From Pseudoips prasinana (Eukaryota > Arthropoda > Insecta > Lepidoptera > Nolidae), in NCBI GenBank assembly GCA_951640165.1, contig OX621252.1, positions 5,798,501 to 5,862,500 on the forward strand: a stretch of 64,000 nt of DNA, given 5' to 3'. Under the pieces are notes generated by a model. It did not search any database. It had not been told where the DNA came from and was given only the letters and a program-made list of their open reading frames with translations. Position 1 is the first letter of the stretch. The number at the start of each line of letters is the position of its first letter. Position numbers and translations under genes: made by a program. This document shows positions 48,501 through 64,000 of this stretch, piece by piece.

Positions 48501-51500
48501 AAAGTTAAGTATGATTATAGCTTCTAGGAAATTTACGTCTTTGTCAGAGGCTATAAGAGCTGCATTGGATGAGCAACCTATGTCTTCTGGTCATCCGGTT
48601 ATGAAGGTAACACATAAGACATATTACAATAGTTCACGCCAGTATACACCTCGTCGTCAGTTTCAAAATAACTTTATTAAATTTAATAGCAATCTAAATA
48701 GATCGAATAATTGGCAAAGTAAAAATTTTACTCCACGTAAATTTAATGAGTTACACTCAAAGCCTTTTCGCAATGGCTCACGTGTAACAGAACCTCGGCC
48801 TCGGTTTTCGCGTATTCAGCATACCCAGAGAGACATAGCGGAAAACAATGGCTATGCGCGTGATTCAGAGTTTTTTCGTTCCAAAAGTAATTAAGCAATA
48901 TGTTTTAAATTTCGATAATTATAATGTAATTAGGTGTCACTTAGACGGCAACATAGATATTAATTTGTTAGTCGACAGCGGTGCTAGCTTATGCGTAATT
49001 AAATACGAATGGTTAGAAAGATATAATAGTAACTATATTAACCAAATATATAAGGAGCAAGTATACATAAAGGGCATTAGTGGAAATTTAATGTCCGAAG
49101 GTTATATCTTATTAAAGTTAGAAATAAGTGGAATAAGTTTTATTGTTAAGTTTTACGTTTTTAAACAGTTAGAATGCGCTGCTAACGGAATACTAGGTAG
49201 TAATTTTCTACAAAAATATCAAGCTATTATTAACTATAAAAATAATACTTTAAGCTTGAGAAACGATGGCGAGTACATTACTATTAGTTTTGATGACGTA
49301 ACAAAGTATCATCACTCTATTCCGCCACGTTGCGAAGTTATAAGGCACGTACCTACTGACAAACGCGGAGATTGTGTTATTTTAGCGAAGGAAATTCAAG
49401 ACGGTGTGTTCATAGCGGGATTATTAGTTAAACCTAAAAATGGATTAATTCCGATACGTATACTAAACACCACTGACAATAAATTGGATATAGATTTTTC
49501 GTCTGTAAGAACTTATCATTTACATTGTTTTGATTCGTGTGATCTGAGCCGTGAAAGTATATCGGCTGATCGTGTTAAAATTTATTTGACCTTCTTAGTT
49601 TGAGTTACTTAAACCGAGAAGAGAGACTTAGTATTGAGTCGATATGTGCCAAGTATGCCGACGTATTTCATTTACCCGGTGACAAACTATCGGTGACTAG
49701 TTTATTAGAGCATTCCATTAAATTAAAAAATAACGTTGCGCCAGTATATTCAAAGCCTTACAGGATACCTCACGCTTTGAAACAAGAGGTACAAAGACAA
49801 ATAAAAGAAATGCTAGATAATGACATCATCGAGGAGGCCACGTCTGAGTGGTCCAGCCCGGTTTTACTTGTACCTAAAAAATCTGATAAACTCGGTGACA
49901 AAAAATGGAGGTTAGTTATTGATTATCGACAATTAAATAATATAATACAAGATGATAAGTTTCCCCTTCCGAACATAATAGATATTTTAGACTCGTTATC
50001 AGGTAGTATTTATTTTTCAAAATTAGATCTATCGCAAAGTTATTACCAATTGAGCCGAGAACCTAATTCCCGAAAATATACAGCATTTAACGTAGACAAA
50101 ATGTACCAAATTTCTCTTGACAAAAATTCGCGTAAATATACTGCATTTACTACAGACAAAATGTACCAAATGAAAAGATGCCCTATGGGACTTAAAACAA
50201 GCCCTAGTGTCTTTTCAAGGTTAATGACTGTTGCTATGTCCGGTCTTAATTACAAAAAATGTTTTATTTATTTGGATGATTGCATTGTAATAGGGAACTC
50301 GCTTTTATCTCACAACCAGCATCTTATAGAAGTACTAGAAAGACTTCGAAAGGTGAATTTAAAATTAAATCCATTAAAGTGTGAATTCTTACGAAAAGAA
50401 ATTATGTACTTAGGGCATAAAATTACATCCGAAGGAATTTTACCAGACCCTGAAAAAATAAAATCCATACAGTCATATGCTAGACCGAATAACGCTGACG
50501 AAACTAAGCGATTTGTCGCTTTCGCTAATTATTATAGGAGATTTATATCCAAATTTGCTGATATAGTTTATTCCCTTAATCAGTTATGTAAGAAAAACGT
50601 ATCATTTAACTGGTCGGAAGAATGCGAAATAGCATTTAAAAAATTAAAACATGCGCTTGTTAGCCCACCCGTTTTGGAATATCCAAATTTTTCAGAACAA
50701 AATACATTCATATTACAGACGGATGCTTCTAAAATCGGTTTAGGTGCCGTGTTGTCTAACGCAAATGGTAAAGTTGTAGCGTACGCGAGTCGTAATTTAA
50801 ACCCTGCGGAAACACGATACCCTATTATTGAATTAGAGTTACTTGCGATTGTTTGGGCGATTAAGCACTTTAGGCCATATTTATACGGTAGAAAATTTAA
50901 AATTAGAACCGATCATAAACCATTAATTTATCTTTTTAATATGACAAACCCATCTAGTAGACTCACAAAATTTAGGCTTTGCCTAGAAGAGTTCGATTTC
51001 GAGGTTGAATACATTTGTGGTCGAAGTATTGCAGCTGCAGATGCATTGAGTCGGCTTCCAATGTCTATTCAAGACTTAAAGCAAATGAGAGAGCATGTAG
51101 TATCAGTCGTTACTCGTGCACAGAGAAGAAAATTAGAGTTAGCTCGTAATACGGATTTTACTTTGAACGTTCCCACAAGTGTTAGGCCTGATCAACCCAA
51201 CATTGTGGAGGTCCTGAAAAGACCTTTAAATATAATTGAGTTAAAAATATGTAGCGGGCGCCCCCCAAATATAAGTAATGTAAACGATGATGTAAGTAAT
51301 ACCGGTAATTGTATATTTATTCCGAGTAAGTCAACTATATTTCTAATGTCTCGATCGTTATCTACTATGTCAGTGTTAGCGAGAGAATTGGAACGCATGT
51401 GTAAAAAACACAATATTGCGGAACTAATTATTTCTAAAAATAATGGAAACTCTGACTTTATAATGAAGTTGTTGAGAGAAATAAAAAATATTTCTAATAT

Positions 51501-54500
51501 ACCGCGGTTCTTAGTAATTAAAAATTTTACTAGAATTTAAGATGATGATGAAAAACGAGTTATTTTAAATGATTTCCACCTGTTACCCACCAGTGGCCAT
51601 GCGGGGGTAAGCAGGATGCTCAATAACATTAAAAAGCGATATTTTTGGAGAGGAATAACTAATGATGTTATAGAATACGTCAAAAAATGTAAGGATTGTC
51701 AATTAAATAAGTTTTCTAATAGTAATATTAAGCAGCCTATGGTTATTACAACCACGGCAAGTTCATCCTTTGAACGAATTAGTTTAGATTTAATGGGTCC
51801 CTTAGAATTAGATGATTATAATTTTAAGTATATCTTGACGATACAATGCGAATTAACTAAGTTTGTAGAGGCATATCCCTTACAAACCAAGGAGGCTAGT
51901 GTAGTTGCTAGGGAATTTATAAATAACTTTATATTGAGATATGGTATACCTAGGGAAATAATAAAAATAAACAGATAAAGGCACTGAATTTATGTCTCAA
52001 GTCTTTACTGAAATTTGCACATTACTACATATAAATAAATTAAATTCTACGCCCTACCATCATGAAACCATTGGTTCTTTAGAAAATAGTCATAAAAATT
52101 TAGGTGCTTTTCTCAGGATTCATTGTGGTAATAATAGAACACATTGGAGTAGTTGGATACCTTATTGGTGTTTCTCCTACAATACCACAGTTCATTGTGA
52201 AACTAACTATACACCATTCGAGCTTGTATTTGGAAAACAATGTAATTTGCCAAGTAATCTTAACAAATATATTGAACCTTTATATAATTATGAAAATTAC
52301 CCATTAGAATTTAAATATAGGTTACAGCGTGCACAATCAGATGCGCGACAAAATCTTTTGAATAGTAAACAAAAACGTAAATTATTATTTGATAAAAACT
52401 TAAATCCTATTAATACAGAAAAGGTGATTTATTGTTATTAAAAAATCAAGTTGGTGATAAATTAGATCATATTTATAATGGACCTTTTGAAGTAGTAGAA
52501 GACTTAGACTCCAATGTTAAAATTTTAAAGAATAATAAAGAATACATAATTCATAAAAATAATACTAAATTGTTTAATGACTAAGTGTCATAAATATTAT
52601 TATAATAAAAAAAAATGTATTGTTTGTCAACAGCTATCTTTTAGTGCAGAGCACCCTCAAGATGGATAGATGCCATCAGGAAAACTGTGGGGCCGGACAT
52701 CCAGACGGCAGTCCACAGCTGCAACAACCGCAGCGAATGGAGAGCTCGCTGTTGTGGTCGCGATCCTCAGCATTGAGGGACCGAGGAAGAAGAAGAAGAA
52801 TCTTTTAGTGCTATCCATTTTTTTTTTTTTTTTTTCTTTATGGGGGAGGTGAGATGTGAACTTTTTAAGGGGAGATGTGATGTATGAATTAATACTTTTA
52901 CTGTAACAATTTAACGCTAGCTGCGACATAAATCGAGTCGCATTAAAGGATAGCTGAGTAAGGATTTTTGTACTTATAAATAAGTGTGCATTCAATAAAG
53001 AGCTTTTTTTTTTACTTGACTCGACACGAAACAATGAAGTTTATTACTGATCTCCACATATTACAGGAGACTTGGAGTTATTCTTGGGTTTCAGTCTGAA
53101 AATATTCTTAACGTCGGTAGGTTGTATAGGTTGGTTAATTACTAAACCTATTTCACACAGCGTCTCAGCCAAGGTGTCTTTATTTTCAGTGGTGATGTTG
53201 GGTAAATTATTAATCTCAATCAATGCGGCGCGAGAATTTCGTTCTAAATGATTAATTTCGGCTTCCAAAGAATTTACACGTTTCTTAAGAGCGGAGTTAT
53301 CTCGCTCAGTTGTCTGCAAGCGGTCCAAAACCTCGTCGTATTGTTTTGAGACAAAAGTAATTGAATCCTGAATCTTCAAGTTCTGTTCTATAAGACCAGT
53401 TATTTTGGAGTTGAGACTATCAAATTTTATGGTTTGTTTATGTTCGAAATCAATAAATAATTTGGTGATTTCGGACAGTATAGTATTTTTATCTATATCC
53501 GTTTATATTCCCTCGGGTCGACTTCTACGCCTCCCACGGGATGAGATGGAGTGATGATATTCTGATTCTGATATTTGTCGCCGTCACCACACAGCAGCTT
53601 AAGTACTCGAATCATATTAAATGGATCGAGTCGTCACTGGACCCATTTGATACAACCCAATTGTCTAAACCATATTGTAGTCTGGAATTTAAATTAGTGA
53701 GAATATTTTCTCTTAGTTGCATGAACCACAATTAATGAGAGGTTGCCCCTGATCCAAATTAAATTTCATAATTAATTCTATTCTAATTATGTTTCTTCCA
53801 CCGATCTTTCCTGGCTAAAATTTGAACGTTTTTGATGTCTTTTCAAACTCGATAACGTCTTGCATCCGGCCTCATGTCTAAAGATTCATCGGAAAAGCAA
53901 GCACAACGCCTGTCTTCTTCCTCCCAATTTTTGATTTGGCGAGACCTTTGCAAACGGGATCTACGATTGTGAGGTGCTACATGTGGAACTCTCAGCAGCT
54001 TTGGAAATTCAGACTGTGAAGTGAGCCTAAACGATTATGGGTGGTTTGGTCAATTATCAGCAACTTATGGAGCAACTATGTTGAGCAGTATTTCGGTCAT
54101 ATCTGCGAGTGCTTGTTGCCAGGTCGTCCTCCATATCGTTGGGCCAAGATGCTGGTGATACGATAGCGTGTCCAGAGGTAGTTTATATAATGCTCTGTGT
54201 AGTGCCAATATCGTCAACCAGAGTACGTTGCCTGGAACCTTGGGTTACATTACTGTAATTTTCTTACACATACTTAATTAGGTCTTCAAAAGGAAAGTGT
54301 CTTCGGGTATGGTACTGGATAAGCCGGTACTAAGTGATTTGATAAGGCGCGTAGGCTAAATAGTAACAATATTAAGTATAGTACGAGTTCGCATGACGGC
54401 CAAGATACTTTTAATCATCATCATATCAACCGAAAGACGCCCACTACTAGACAAAGGCCTCCCCCAGAAATCTCAACAATTGGCGGGTTTTCCCTACCCG

Positions 54501-57500
54501 CATCCAACAGCTTCCACTAGACCCTCACAAGATCATCTTCCGGTATACTTTTAATAATACAATAAAATTGCATTCATAATATCGGCATCATGAAAAATAC
54601 CGATTCTTGTCAGTGTAGGATAACGAATATATCTTATCTTTATTACAATGCAGAATCAAGTCAGTAAGCTAAGATATTGTAGATTATGATCTTAAAAGTC
54701 ATTACAGCTTAATCACCCACAATCGACATTTTAATCCGGTATAAGTTTTGGTAGACTAGTGCAGGAGTATTCTCGAACTTTCTAATAAATGTGCTGAATC
54801 AATGCTTTGGTGCAGGATGTCGTGTTGAAACATTTTTACTATTCACTATGTTTATGTACTGCATTGTGACCTTGACAAGTACAAGTGTATGTTAATACCC
54901 AAGTGCTGAATAAAATTTTATTTCATTTCATATAACATTGTATAGGCATGAGTTGGATATAATGATTATAATATATTGCAACTCATTTTCATTTTGCTTT
55001 GACAGTTAACTCCTTATTGACAAATGCTACTTTACAATAGACGAGTTTTTTAACGACACAGAATTATAGTTATTGGAGTTGTGCTTGTCATTATTGACAT
55101 TTTTTATTTTTGTATGAATATTATAATGTATAAATTTAATAATGAAAATTGAAATGATAGTCGGTAATCGTATTTGTATGTCTTCCGAAAAACATAGCGC
55201 ACTATTTTATATGTATGACCTCTTTGTTCATATACCTATCTTTCTCAAATAAAATTTCTGATTCTGATTCTGAAGAGCTGGTTGGCGCATTTGGTAAATG
55301 CTTGCCGCATGTCGTGGTCACAAGTCATTTATTTCCTAACAATTTACATTTTGTTGAAACATTTCTTGTACAATACATATCTTACATACAAAATAAAACT
55401 AACAAAAACTATCACACATAACGGTCAAGAATACGTTGTTACATTTATCGTTTGTCATTTTCATAATTTCATGTCATCTCATCTCTAATTTTAATACCAT
55501 AATAGCTTTCTTCAATAAAAAGTCTTCAATTTGTTTTAAAATAAGTTAACTCTGTGTATAATTATAAATAATATTGGCAGCTTGTTATATAAGATGACAG
55601 ATTGTACTCTGGGACTATGCTGAACTACATTCAATTTAGGTTGAATTGTAGAGGGTAAGTCCTTTCTACGAGTATTCTCTCTCAGCTGTCGTTCCTCACC
55701 AGTCTCGTATTTGTGCAAATTTTTAACAAAACATTAATAATACATTACATCAATAATACAAGTATATATATACGTGGTGCCGTCAAAATATGCTGGATTC
55801 GATTCCCGCCCATGATGGATTTTAGTATGCAGAAACTGAAGAGTCTGGATATATATGACGATGGCGTGTTTATAAGTATATAAACACGTCATCGTCATAC
55901 CACGTTCGTAAATGTCAAGATCAGACATGAAGGTATTCTTGAAATAACACTGGATTATGCTCCGGTTATCTTTATTAATAAACCAACATTGGTTATAAAA
56001 TACATAATGCATATTACAAGAAATCTAAAATGCCATACATTATTAATAAGGTAATTAATAAGTTATTAATATATCGTTTTTATCGTAATCTCGGCAATTG
56101 ATATTAAAATATATTGTATCACTGACGTACGTGCTAATTTAATCTTAAAATCAGCACTAGATAGGAATTCTGTAAGTATTTAATTATTAAAATGGGTGAT
56201 AATAACTAGATAAGTATATAAAGTTCCGTACTAAAATAATAAAAATTAATGGTGGAGTTTGAATGAATGGTGAGACTATTCGTTTGTTCGACTATCAACT
56301 GACAGATTCTTTTTAATTTTTAGGTTGATAATATTTCAGTTGGCTTAGTATAACTTCACTCTGGCGCTGGGAGCTTTATCCCGTGCTTTATCGCAAGAGA
56401 GTATGCGGCGCCCGGCCGGGCGCGCGCCACCACTCCTGGGATCGTTGGCGTTTGGAGGAGTGGAACCCCACTCGTCTTGTATAAGCGGTCCCGGGAAGAA
56501 GTAACCTGCTGTAGCTCAGGTTGCCTAAACACGCTTGTGCGTGCTCTGGAGGGGGGGTGGCATTCATGCCCTCTTCGCACCCCGGGTTAGAGCCTCGCTG
56601 AGGCTACAGTTTACGGCGGGAGTACTGGTGTAATCGTTCACGAGTACCGAGAGCCCCCGCTACAAGCACTGTGAGGCTGGCTACCGTGGTGGTTAGTGGG
56701 TCGAGCCCTACATAGCCCGTCGCCTCCCCAAGCGACCACGTCAAAAATTAAAAAAGGCTCAATCTACACTGACATTGAGACTTGGTTAAGACAGTCCCCC
56801 GCCACTTCAAGTCGTAGGTTCGATATCCGCACAGGACAACTATTTGTGTGACCCATAAGTAATTCTTCTGAGTCTGGATGTGCTTTGTGTCAGTTAATTA
56901 TATTTTTGTTAAGTACCCCACGACACAGGGTTTAATTCCCAAGTGAGGGTGTTGTCTTCTAAAAAGTATAAAGAGAAGAAATTGTACTACTAATTACGTC
57001 AATTTTATTTGTAATCAGTTCAAATAATATCAAGCTTCAGTAGTTTGAACTGTTCTTTAGTCAGTCAGTTAGTGAGCCAAGGTTTCCTAATTATATTATA
57101 TCTTCATTATTCTTAACTATAGAAATAAGTAAAGAATGGTCCACATCTGGTACAACATAAGTAAGTCGTAGAAAGCTAGAATTAAACAAACATTTACACT
57201 TTGAAATTTTCAACTCTTTTGATTTAAAATAGTTTTAGTTCACCGTAGCCTAGTTGGCAGTGTCCCTGCCTACGAAGCTGGTGGTCCTGGGTTCGAATCC
57301 CAGTAAGTGAAAATATTTGTGTGATGAGCACGAATATTTATTTCTGAGTCATGGATCTTTTCTATGTATACATATAAGTATTTATTTATCTTTATAAGTA
57401 TGTATATCGTCGCCTGGTACCCATAGTACAAGCTTTGCTTAGTTTGGGGCTAGGATGATCTGTGTGACATTGTACCTAAATATTATTAATATTATTATAT

Positions 57501-60500
57501 GCACAGACGCCAGCACATCAAGCTAGCCCAATCTGCCAAATCTTCCCAATTGAAAGAAAAGATTAAAATCTATTAAATAAATTTGACAGATTGGGGTAGC
57601 TGGATGTGCTGGCATCTGTACATAATTATATTAATGTAAATTAACGCATCTTTTATAATATATGTAAACCATATTTCCACATACAGCAAGATTTTTACAC
57701 TCGGACTGAGGAACCGTCGCACGTTGCATGCCGTACCTTGATCCAGCTTCCTAACGAGAGCGTTCCTAGATGAAGTTTGAGGGTGTTTGCAATAAGACCT
57801 TTTTATTGCATTCACTCCCCACATTCAGGAAAGCTGTTGAGTACAATTTACATATAGCTAATATATCATCAGACAGTTTTATTAATTATGGTATAACATC
57901 TAGTATAGGCAATACATTTTATAGAAAACACCTCAGAAATCCCATTCTATCCAAATGTTATGAGAAATTAAAAGACATACATGACTCCTATAAATAATAA
58001 TAAAGTAATAAATATTCTCTGACATTATTTACAAACGGCCATCTCATCCCAAACTAAGCAGAGCTTGTACTATGGAAACCAGATAACTGATATACTACTT
58101 TTGTAAATACATACCTATTTAGATAATTACACCCAGACTCACGACAAACAGATACGTTCATGTACACAAATATCTGTACTGGGTGGGAATCAAACCCGGC
58201 GTGAAAAGGAAGCATTTGCCAACCACGCCAACAGGCCCGTCAAAATATTTCTTACATTAACAAGTTACGTCTACTATATACTATAAATTTATTCATTGTT
58301 ATACCACTTCTGATACGAGGCATACTTTTCATAGAATAAGTCCCAGAATGCCATTCTGGCATGATTTGGCCGGCCTGATACTGTTAGTTCTGCATTGATA
58401 TCCATGTGGGGTAGAACACTGGTGTTGGTCACGGGTTCCCATTGGACTTGAAGGAGCTCAGAAGTACTTGGAGTACGATCACTGAAAAAATGATGCCTTA
58501 TAAGTTTTAGGAAGAATTATTTATTAAAAGAAAATTAAAGGGGAAAATCATCAACTAAATTAATTACTACTATAACTTAGGTACTGGATGTCGAAAAATG
58601 TCTCTGCAAAGGTCTGAGGTAAAGTACTGATTCTTTGTCCAAGAATAAAGACCAGTTCGCTGGCCACTTAGTCCTTACTATTATTTATTATATTGTAACT
58701 TAAATCAAAATCCTAGCTATACTTGATTTAGGAGAGAACTTTAGTCTAACTTAGTCCTTATCTTTTCTCTCACGTCGTTCTCATCAATCGTACTATTTCC
58801 TGATCTCTTTTAAGTTATAATTCGTGAAGACATAGAAGTGCAAATTAACGATAGTATGGCAGTCTTGCTAAGGCCTTAACCGGTCTTCATTTGTTCTCTG
58901 TACAAAGACGCAGGCGCTCCAGTCTTAACCAGCACTTAAACCATGTGATTAATTACGCATATGAAGGACCCTACAAGGGATATTTTTGGTATATACAATT
59001 AAACTTTTACTCATATATTATATGCCTGATCAATGGAAAAAGTATTTTATGATACATTGATCAAATAATGTTAAGCTTTTATACGCCAAACCTATCAAAT
59101 AATCCGCCGTTTTATATAATAGTCTGCCATAGATAGGTAGACTTTCACTAAATTAGACGTTAACTATGTAGTATCTAATATGGCATGCATTTTATAACAC
59201 AAAAAGGGAAAATAGGAAAAAATTATTACAACATCTCGAATTCATAAATATTGAGGTTAGAATACATACCTAAATTTAGCAAAATTGGTCCACATGGTTG
59301 TCATTCTATCTATAACTAGCTGATCTTCGTCAGTCACAGGATCCGAGTATGTAACCAGATCAAATAGATATCCTACTTCATCACCATGAAGAGCTCCAGG
59401 TGCATCAAGAATACCATTCATGATTTTCCCAGTTCTTTGCCCAGCATGAGAGAAAACGAAACTGTACACATTTCTAGCACCATCCCTAATCAGTTGCTTG
59501 ATCATTCTGTGAGTTGAATGTCCAAATATGATATCAGTACCATAATTCACTATATCTTGTGCAATCTCTTTAGTAAATTCTTCATCGCCCACGTAGAAAT
59601 GTTTTATAATTTCTAAAGCCTAAAAATTTCTCTTCGTGTTCAGTAAAACCTAAGTTAAAATGATCCGTCAATTGATATTGATATCTGAAGAAATCATCAT
59701 CATTACTATGAAGATTTCCTAATTCTTGGTCGTTAAAACCAATAATTATATCCATATCCTGAACTTTAGATGATCTTAAATTCATAGGGTGTTCTGGTAA
59801 GAAACTTTCTACACCAGGGAAAACTTTTTCTACACAAGGCTTGGTTAGTCGTTGGTTGCCACCTGATAAACTGGTAATTCCTGCGTCAAATGCCGCCTGC
59901 ACAACTCTTAAAGGCTCAAGCGAAGTAAGATATGACATGGCGTCTGAAAGAGTATTAGCGTTATAGCCAAAATGTTCAGTTAGATTGAATGGTATGTCCG
60001 GATAAGACGGATTCATCAACCAATAACTTAATGCGGACCCACTTTGAATAATTGCTTGATCAAATAATTTCTCGTGGGGAGAATATAAATGAAGATTTGT
60101 GGACATGCCTCCAGCGCTTCCACCAAAAACAGTAATCTTATTTTGGTTCCCTCCAAAGGCAGCTATATTTTCGTTAATCCACCTAAGAGCAATTATTTGG
60201 TCTTTCAAGCCTTGATTTCCGGGGTATTCAGGAGTATCCAGGCAAAGGAATCCATAAACTCCCAATCTGTAATTAATAGCTACAACTACAACATCTTTGC
60301 TGTGCAACCAATGAGAAGTACTTCCTTCTCGCTGATTAGATCCCGTGACCCAGCCTCCGCCATGAATCCAAACCATGACGGGAAGAGGATTATCTAGGGT
60401 GGCAGTATCAGGGACATAAATGTCTAGCTCCAGACATTGAATACCAACCATAGCTACGTTGCCACTTACTTGTGGGCATGCTGTTGAACCCTCGGTGGCC

Positions 60501-63500
60501 TCAAATAGGGTTTCAAAACCAGGATGTGGAGTTGATGGCTGTAATAATACAAATAAAGATTCCAAATTAGAAATTGACGTGCATAGGTTCAGCAATAACT
60601 TAAATAAGCTGGCTTAGTATCTTATGACCCGACTCTTAAATCTATCGAATCGAATAAAGAAGAACCGATATTGTACCTCTAGTTCCTCTAACTTTACCTT
60701 TTTTGTATGTAGGCAAGCAATTTAAAAAACGAGCAGAATAATTATGTAAAAATAAATAAAATCAATTATATAAACCCAAAAAAACATTATGAAGAAGAAG
60801 ATACTAACATATGAGGAGACTGAGGCTCTATGGGACACACAACGTAGCAACCCATAAACACACACAAGCGCACATACTAATCTGTTCATAGAAATATTCA
60901 CGTTTATATTTTTATTTTTTGAAGAGCGTCGTCTCCTAGCACATGAATTATTTGCTTATCTATATTAATATAAATATGTTTGACCATTACCAAGTGCATT
61001 TTAAAGAATACGTAAATAAAAACCTTTCATTTATTTGATTTACTGCTTACATGGTTATTTTTTATTTATGGACCTCCAACGGAGGTAAGTTTTGACAAAA
61101 CGCCAAATTGTAAGTCTTCTGTCGTATTAAATTCCTCCACTTTTACGTTGCCGTGTCGGTCCCCGATCATCGTCGATTTTCCTAATCAATTTATAGATTT
61201 ATCGATCATTTCAGTCAACTATACAACGGGTAATAAGGATAGATTGAGCAGCTGTTGGAGTATTACCCAATAACCATACAAGTATTTCGCTTACCAAACA
61301 GATATTGGGAACCGATCACATTTAACATTTTTTTTTGTTTTTGCGCAATACTATTGACCGAAGTTATTATTTGACATGTTTCAAGATCATGTGCCATAAG
61401 TATTACGCTTATTTTACAGAGTATTTTACGAATATTTCGCCGATTTACAAAATTACTTTATGCTGATGACCGAAGCCTCTTCTGAACTTTTTTCATTTGC
61501 CAAATGATTTATTTGCCGTATTTTCACCACAAAGAAACAACATTTAGACTGCTCGTGTGGTGCAGCGGCTAAAACAGTCGCCTCGCCGCTTCGTGTCGCG
61601 GATTCGAATCTCGCGCTGGACAAATATTTGTGTGACACATAAATAGATGTTCTGAGTCTGGATCTAATTTGTGTCCGTCTATTATATGTTTGTAGAGTAC
61701 CGCGCGACACAGGGATTGCATTCCCTAGTGCGGGCGTATTAACACACATGTTATGAATTATTATTAGGTAACAAATATATGGCCGGTTACTCGGTAGCAT
61801 TCAATGTTTAATTAAAATAGTGTCATAAAATACAATACTATTATGTTGTGCTTTAAAATTTAGTGACAGAAAGGAATCGCTGCTGAACCGACTTCACGCA
61901 GTCTTGTCCGCCCTACCCCTAGAGTAGTAGTAGTAATAGAGTAGTTTACGCCCACGTAGGCGTGGAGGAGCGAGCCGGCTTGCAAGCTGAGGAGCAGGTG
62001 GAATGAAGGCCCTGGTAATGCCATCTGTGACGATAATTTCGCGTGGGGCCGCTCAAATGCCACAGCGCCGGAGTCGTGATAGAAACATATGCCTGCTTGC
62101 ATAACTAGTATGTTGACTAACTCTGTATGAAGTGTCAACATTTTCTAGTAAGTTCACATCTTTAGTAACCACATATTTCTGAGCACAATATCTAAATATA
62201 TCTTAAGCTTGGAGAATATTTTATTTCTTTCTTAAGGATCTCACTATAAGTGGCATACCTAACTAATAAGTGATAAATAATATGTATAGACTTTACTAAC
62301 AACTATACGAGTGATTTTTGACGAAAATACTTAAAAAACCTGCTATTCTTTATAGAATAACTTGGCAACAAAATATTGAGAGACTTTGGTTTGACCTTTA
62401 AAAGTAATTTACACAAGCTAGGAGGAACCCAAATTAGATTTTTAAAATTAATAGTAACAAGTAAACCAAAAACAGTTGTAAATGGGACTATAATTGGTTA
62501 TTCAAAATATGTAAAATTCTACCAGTTAGCCTTACACATAAATACCTATTATTGGTCAATAACCACGGCAGTGGGGATAGTGACTCATTGGTATCTAATT
62601 ATATATTACATATATTTACCTGTTGTCATCGACCTGGTAGTATAACCGATACTACCAGGTCGATGACAACAAGTAAATATGATGTACCCAGAGTTTGTAA
62701 TTATTATGGCGACAGAACCTTAAGAAAACGCATCCCCTATCTATTGAATACTTTGCCTGTTGACATCAGACAAGAAGACAAGAAATTAAAATTTGCACGT
62801 CAGCTAAAGAGATATTTATTAGATACTACCTATATAAAATGTAGGTACCTATTGAGTATTAGGTTATAGATTTACCTGATATTATTTTATTATAATTGTA
62901 ATATAGATTCAATGATCTCACAGTTAAACTGCGTAACCAGTTTTGTGAGGCTATGTAATTAGTTTTTAAGATACTTTAAGAGAAATAAAGCCAAACCATC
63001 CAACCAAACATTAATATATATCAAAATTGCTAAGATATAAAAATATTGGATATTCTTTTCCTTGGTACGTTTTTACAAATAAATTTAATTACATTTAAAA
63101 CAGTTGAGTTGGTCTTGCTTAGAATCCTAGCCGTTATCATACTAGAAGCTGAACTAACAAATGTGTCGTATTAAATTAATTTCTACTTACTCCAAATGGG
63201 TTCGCTTCATCAACTACCGCGTACGGTATACCAAGGAATTTGGAATATTCTCCATCAGTTGCTCTTAAGCCTCGAATTTGGCCAATGTTTGTGATGACTA
63301 TTGGTCCATTTTCATTATCTCTAGTAAGCCCCCACGCTAATAGCCCAGAGAATAACCCTGCTATGGCTACCACGCCAATTATAATAAGGATAGTACGAGT
63401 TTTCATGGCTACTGAGACACTACTAAAAATTAAATATTAATTTACATTGATCACATCAATTATTTACTTTATGATAAAAAATATTTATCTTATCTTAATA

Positions 63501-64000
63501 AGGTCGGATAATATTTAAGTCGGATAATATCTACCACAGAACCGACAGCAGCGTCTCTATGTTCTGTGAGCTTGAGTACTCGAATAATATTAAATGGGTC
63601 GAGTCGTAACTGGACCCATTTGATACAACCCGATTGTCTAAACCACATTGTAGTCTGTAATTTAAATTAGTGGGAATATTTTGTCTTAGTTGCATGAACC
63701 ACAAATAATGACAGGTTGCCCCTGATCCAAATTAAATCGTTTCTTCCACCGATCTTTCCTGACTAAAAGTTAAACGTTCTTGACGTCTTTTCAAACTCGA
63801 TAACGTTTTGCATCCGGCCTCATGTCTTAAGATTCATCGGAAGCACAACGACTGTCTTCTTCCTCCCAATTTTTGATTTGGCGAGACCTTTGCAAACGGG
63901 ATCTACGATTGTTAGGTGCTACATGTGGAACTCTCAGCAGCTTTGGAAATCCAGACTGTGAAGTGAGCCTAAACGATTCTAAACGATTTTGGGTGGTTTG

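Overview
The window looks like nuclear DNA of a moth or butterfly. It is AT-rich, spliced and packed with tRNA-headed SINEs, LINE fragments, Helitron-like and fold-back elements of lepidopteran type. The only host genes I can support are a tandem array of carboxyl/cholinesterases (CCE), all on the minus strand. The species cannot be named from sequence alone.

Layout. Positions 1-20100 are intergenic and dominated by repeats. They include a 4.4-kb inverted repeat (2161-6559) with about 1.6-kb arms, several SINE families, two fold-back elements, two Helitron-like elements and LINE remnants. From 20125 onward come four esterase units sharing one architecture: a short exon 1 (N-terminus plus first conserved block), a 1268-nt exon 2 holding the whole catalytic triad, and a 190-193-nt exon 3. 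CCE-A (20125-23948) reads through as 553 aa with a signal-peptide-like N-terminus. CCE-B (27023-30433) has intact exons 2 and 3 but a decayed exon 1 with a lost splice donor. CCE-C (36112-42557) reads through as 558 aa with an N-terminal membrane anchor. CCE-D (58289-63406) is a duplicate of C with a +1 frameshift in exon 2. Extra degraded exon-3 pieces lie just downstream of C and D, and another exon-1 stub lies at about 54377.

Segmental duplication. The block from about 30402 to 54366 is repeated from about 54367 past the window end. The junction falls inside an esterase exon-1 stub. Later insertions date the copies. Copy 1 alone carries a 10.9-kb nested insertion (42731-53595): a GAT-tailed repeat, split by a LINE, whose ORF1 is split by a Gypsy-type LTR element, with target-site duplications at the outermost and innermost levels. 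Copy 1 alone also carries an about 1.9-kb LINE fragment in intron 1 of C. An R1-clade LINE (33553-34781) with a 16-bp target duplication is at that site only in copy 1, although copy 2 has a different GC-rich insert at about the same place. Copy 2 has its own SINEs.

How it fits together. The esterases are probably secreted or membrane-bound hydrolases undergoing birth-and-death evolution: two readable genes, two damaged genes and several relics, with mobile elements in the introns. Beyond the listed elements, the window has a recurring pattern of short, nearly perfect snap-back hairpins (arms 9-32 nt, loops 0-9 nt). Two of them can be seen, by comparison with paralogous repeats, to be added inverted duplications.
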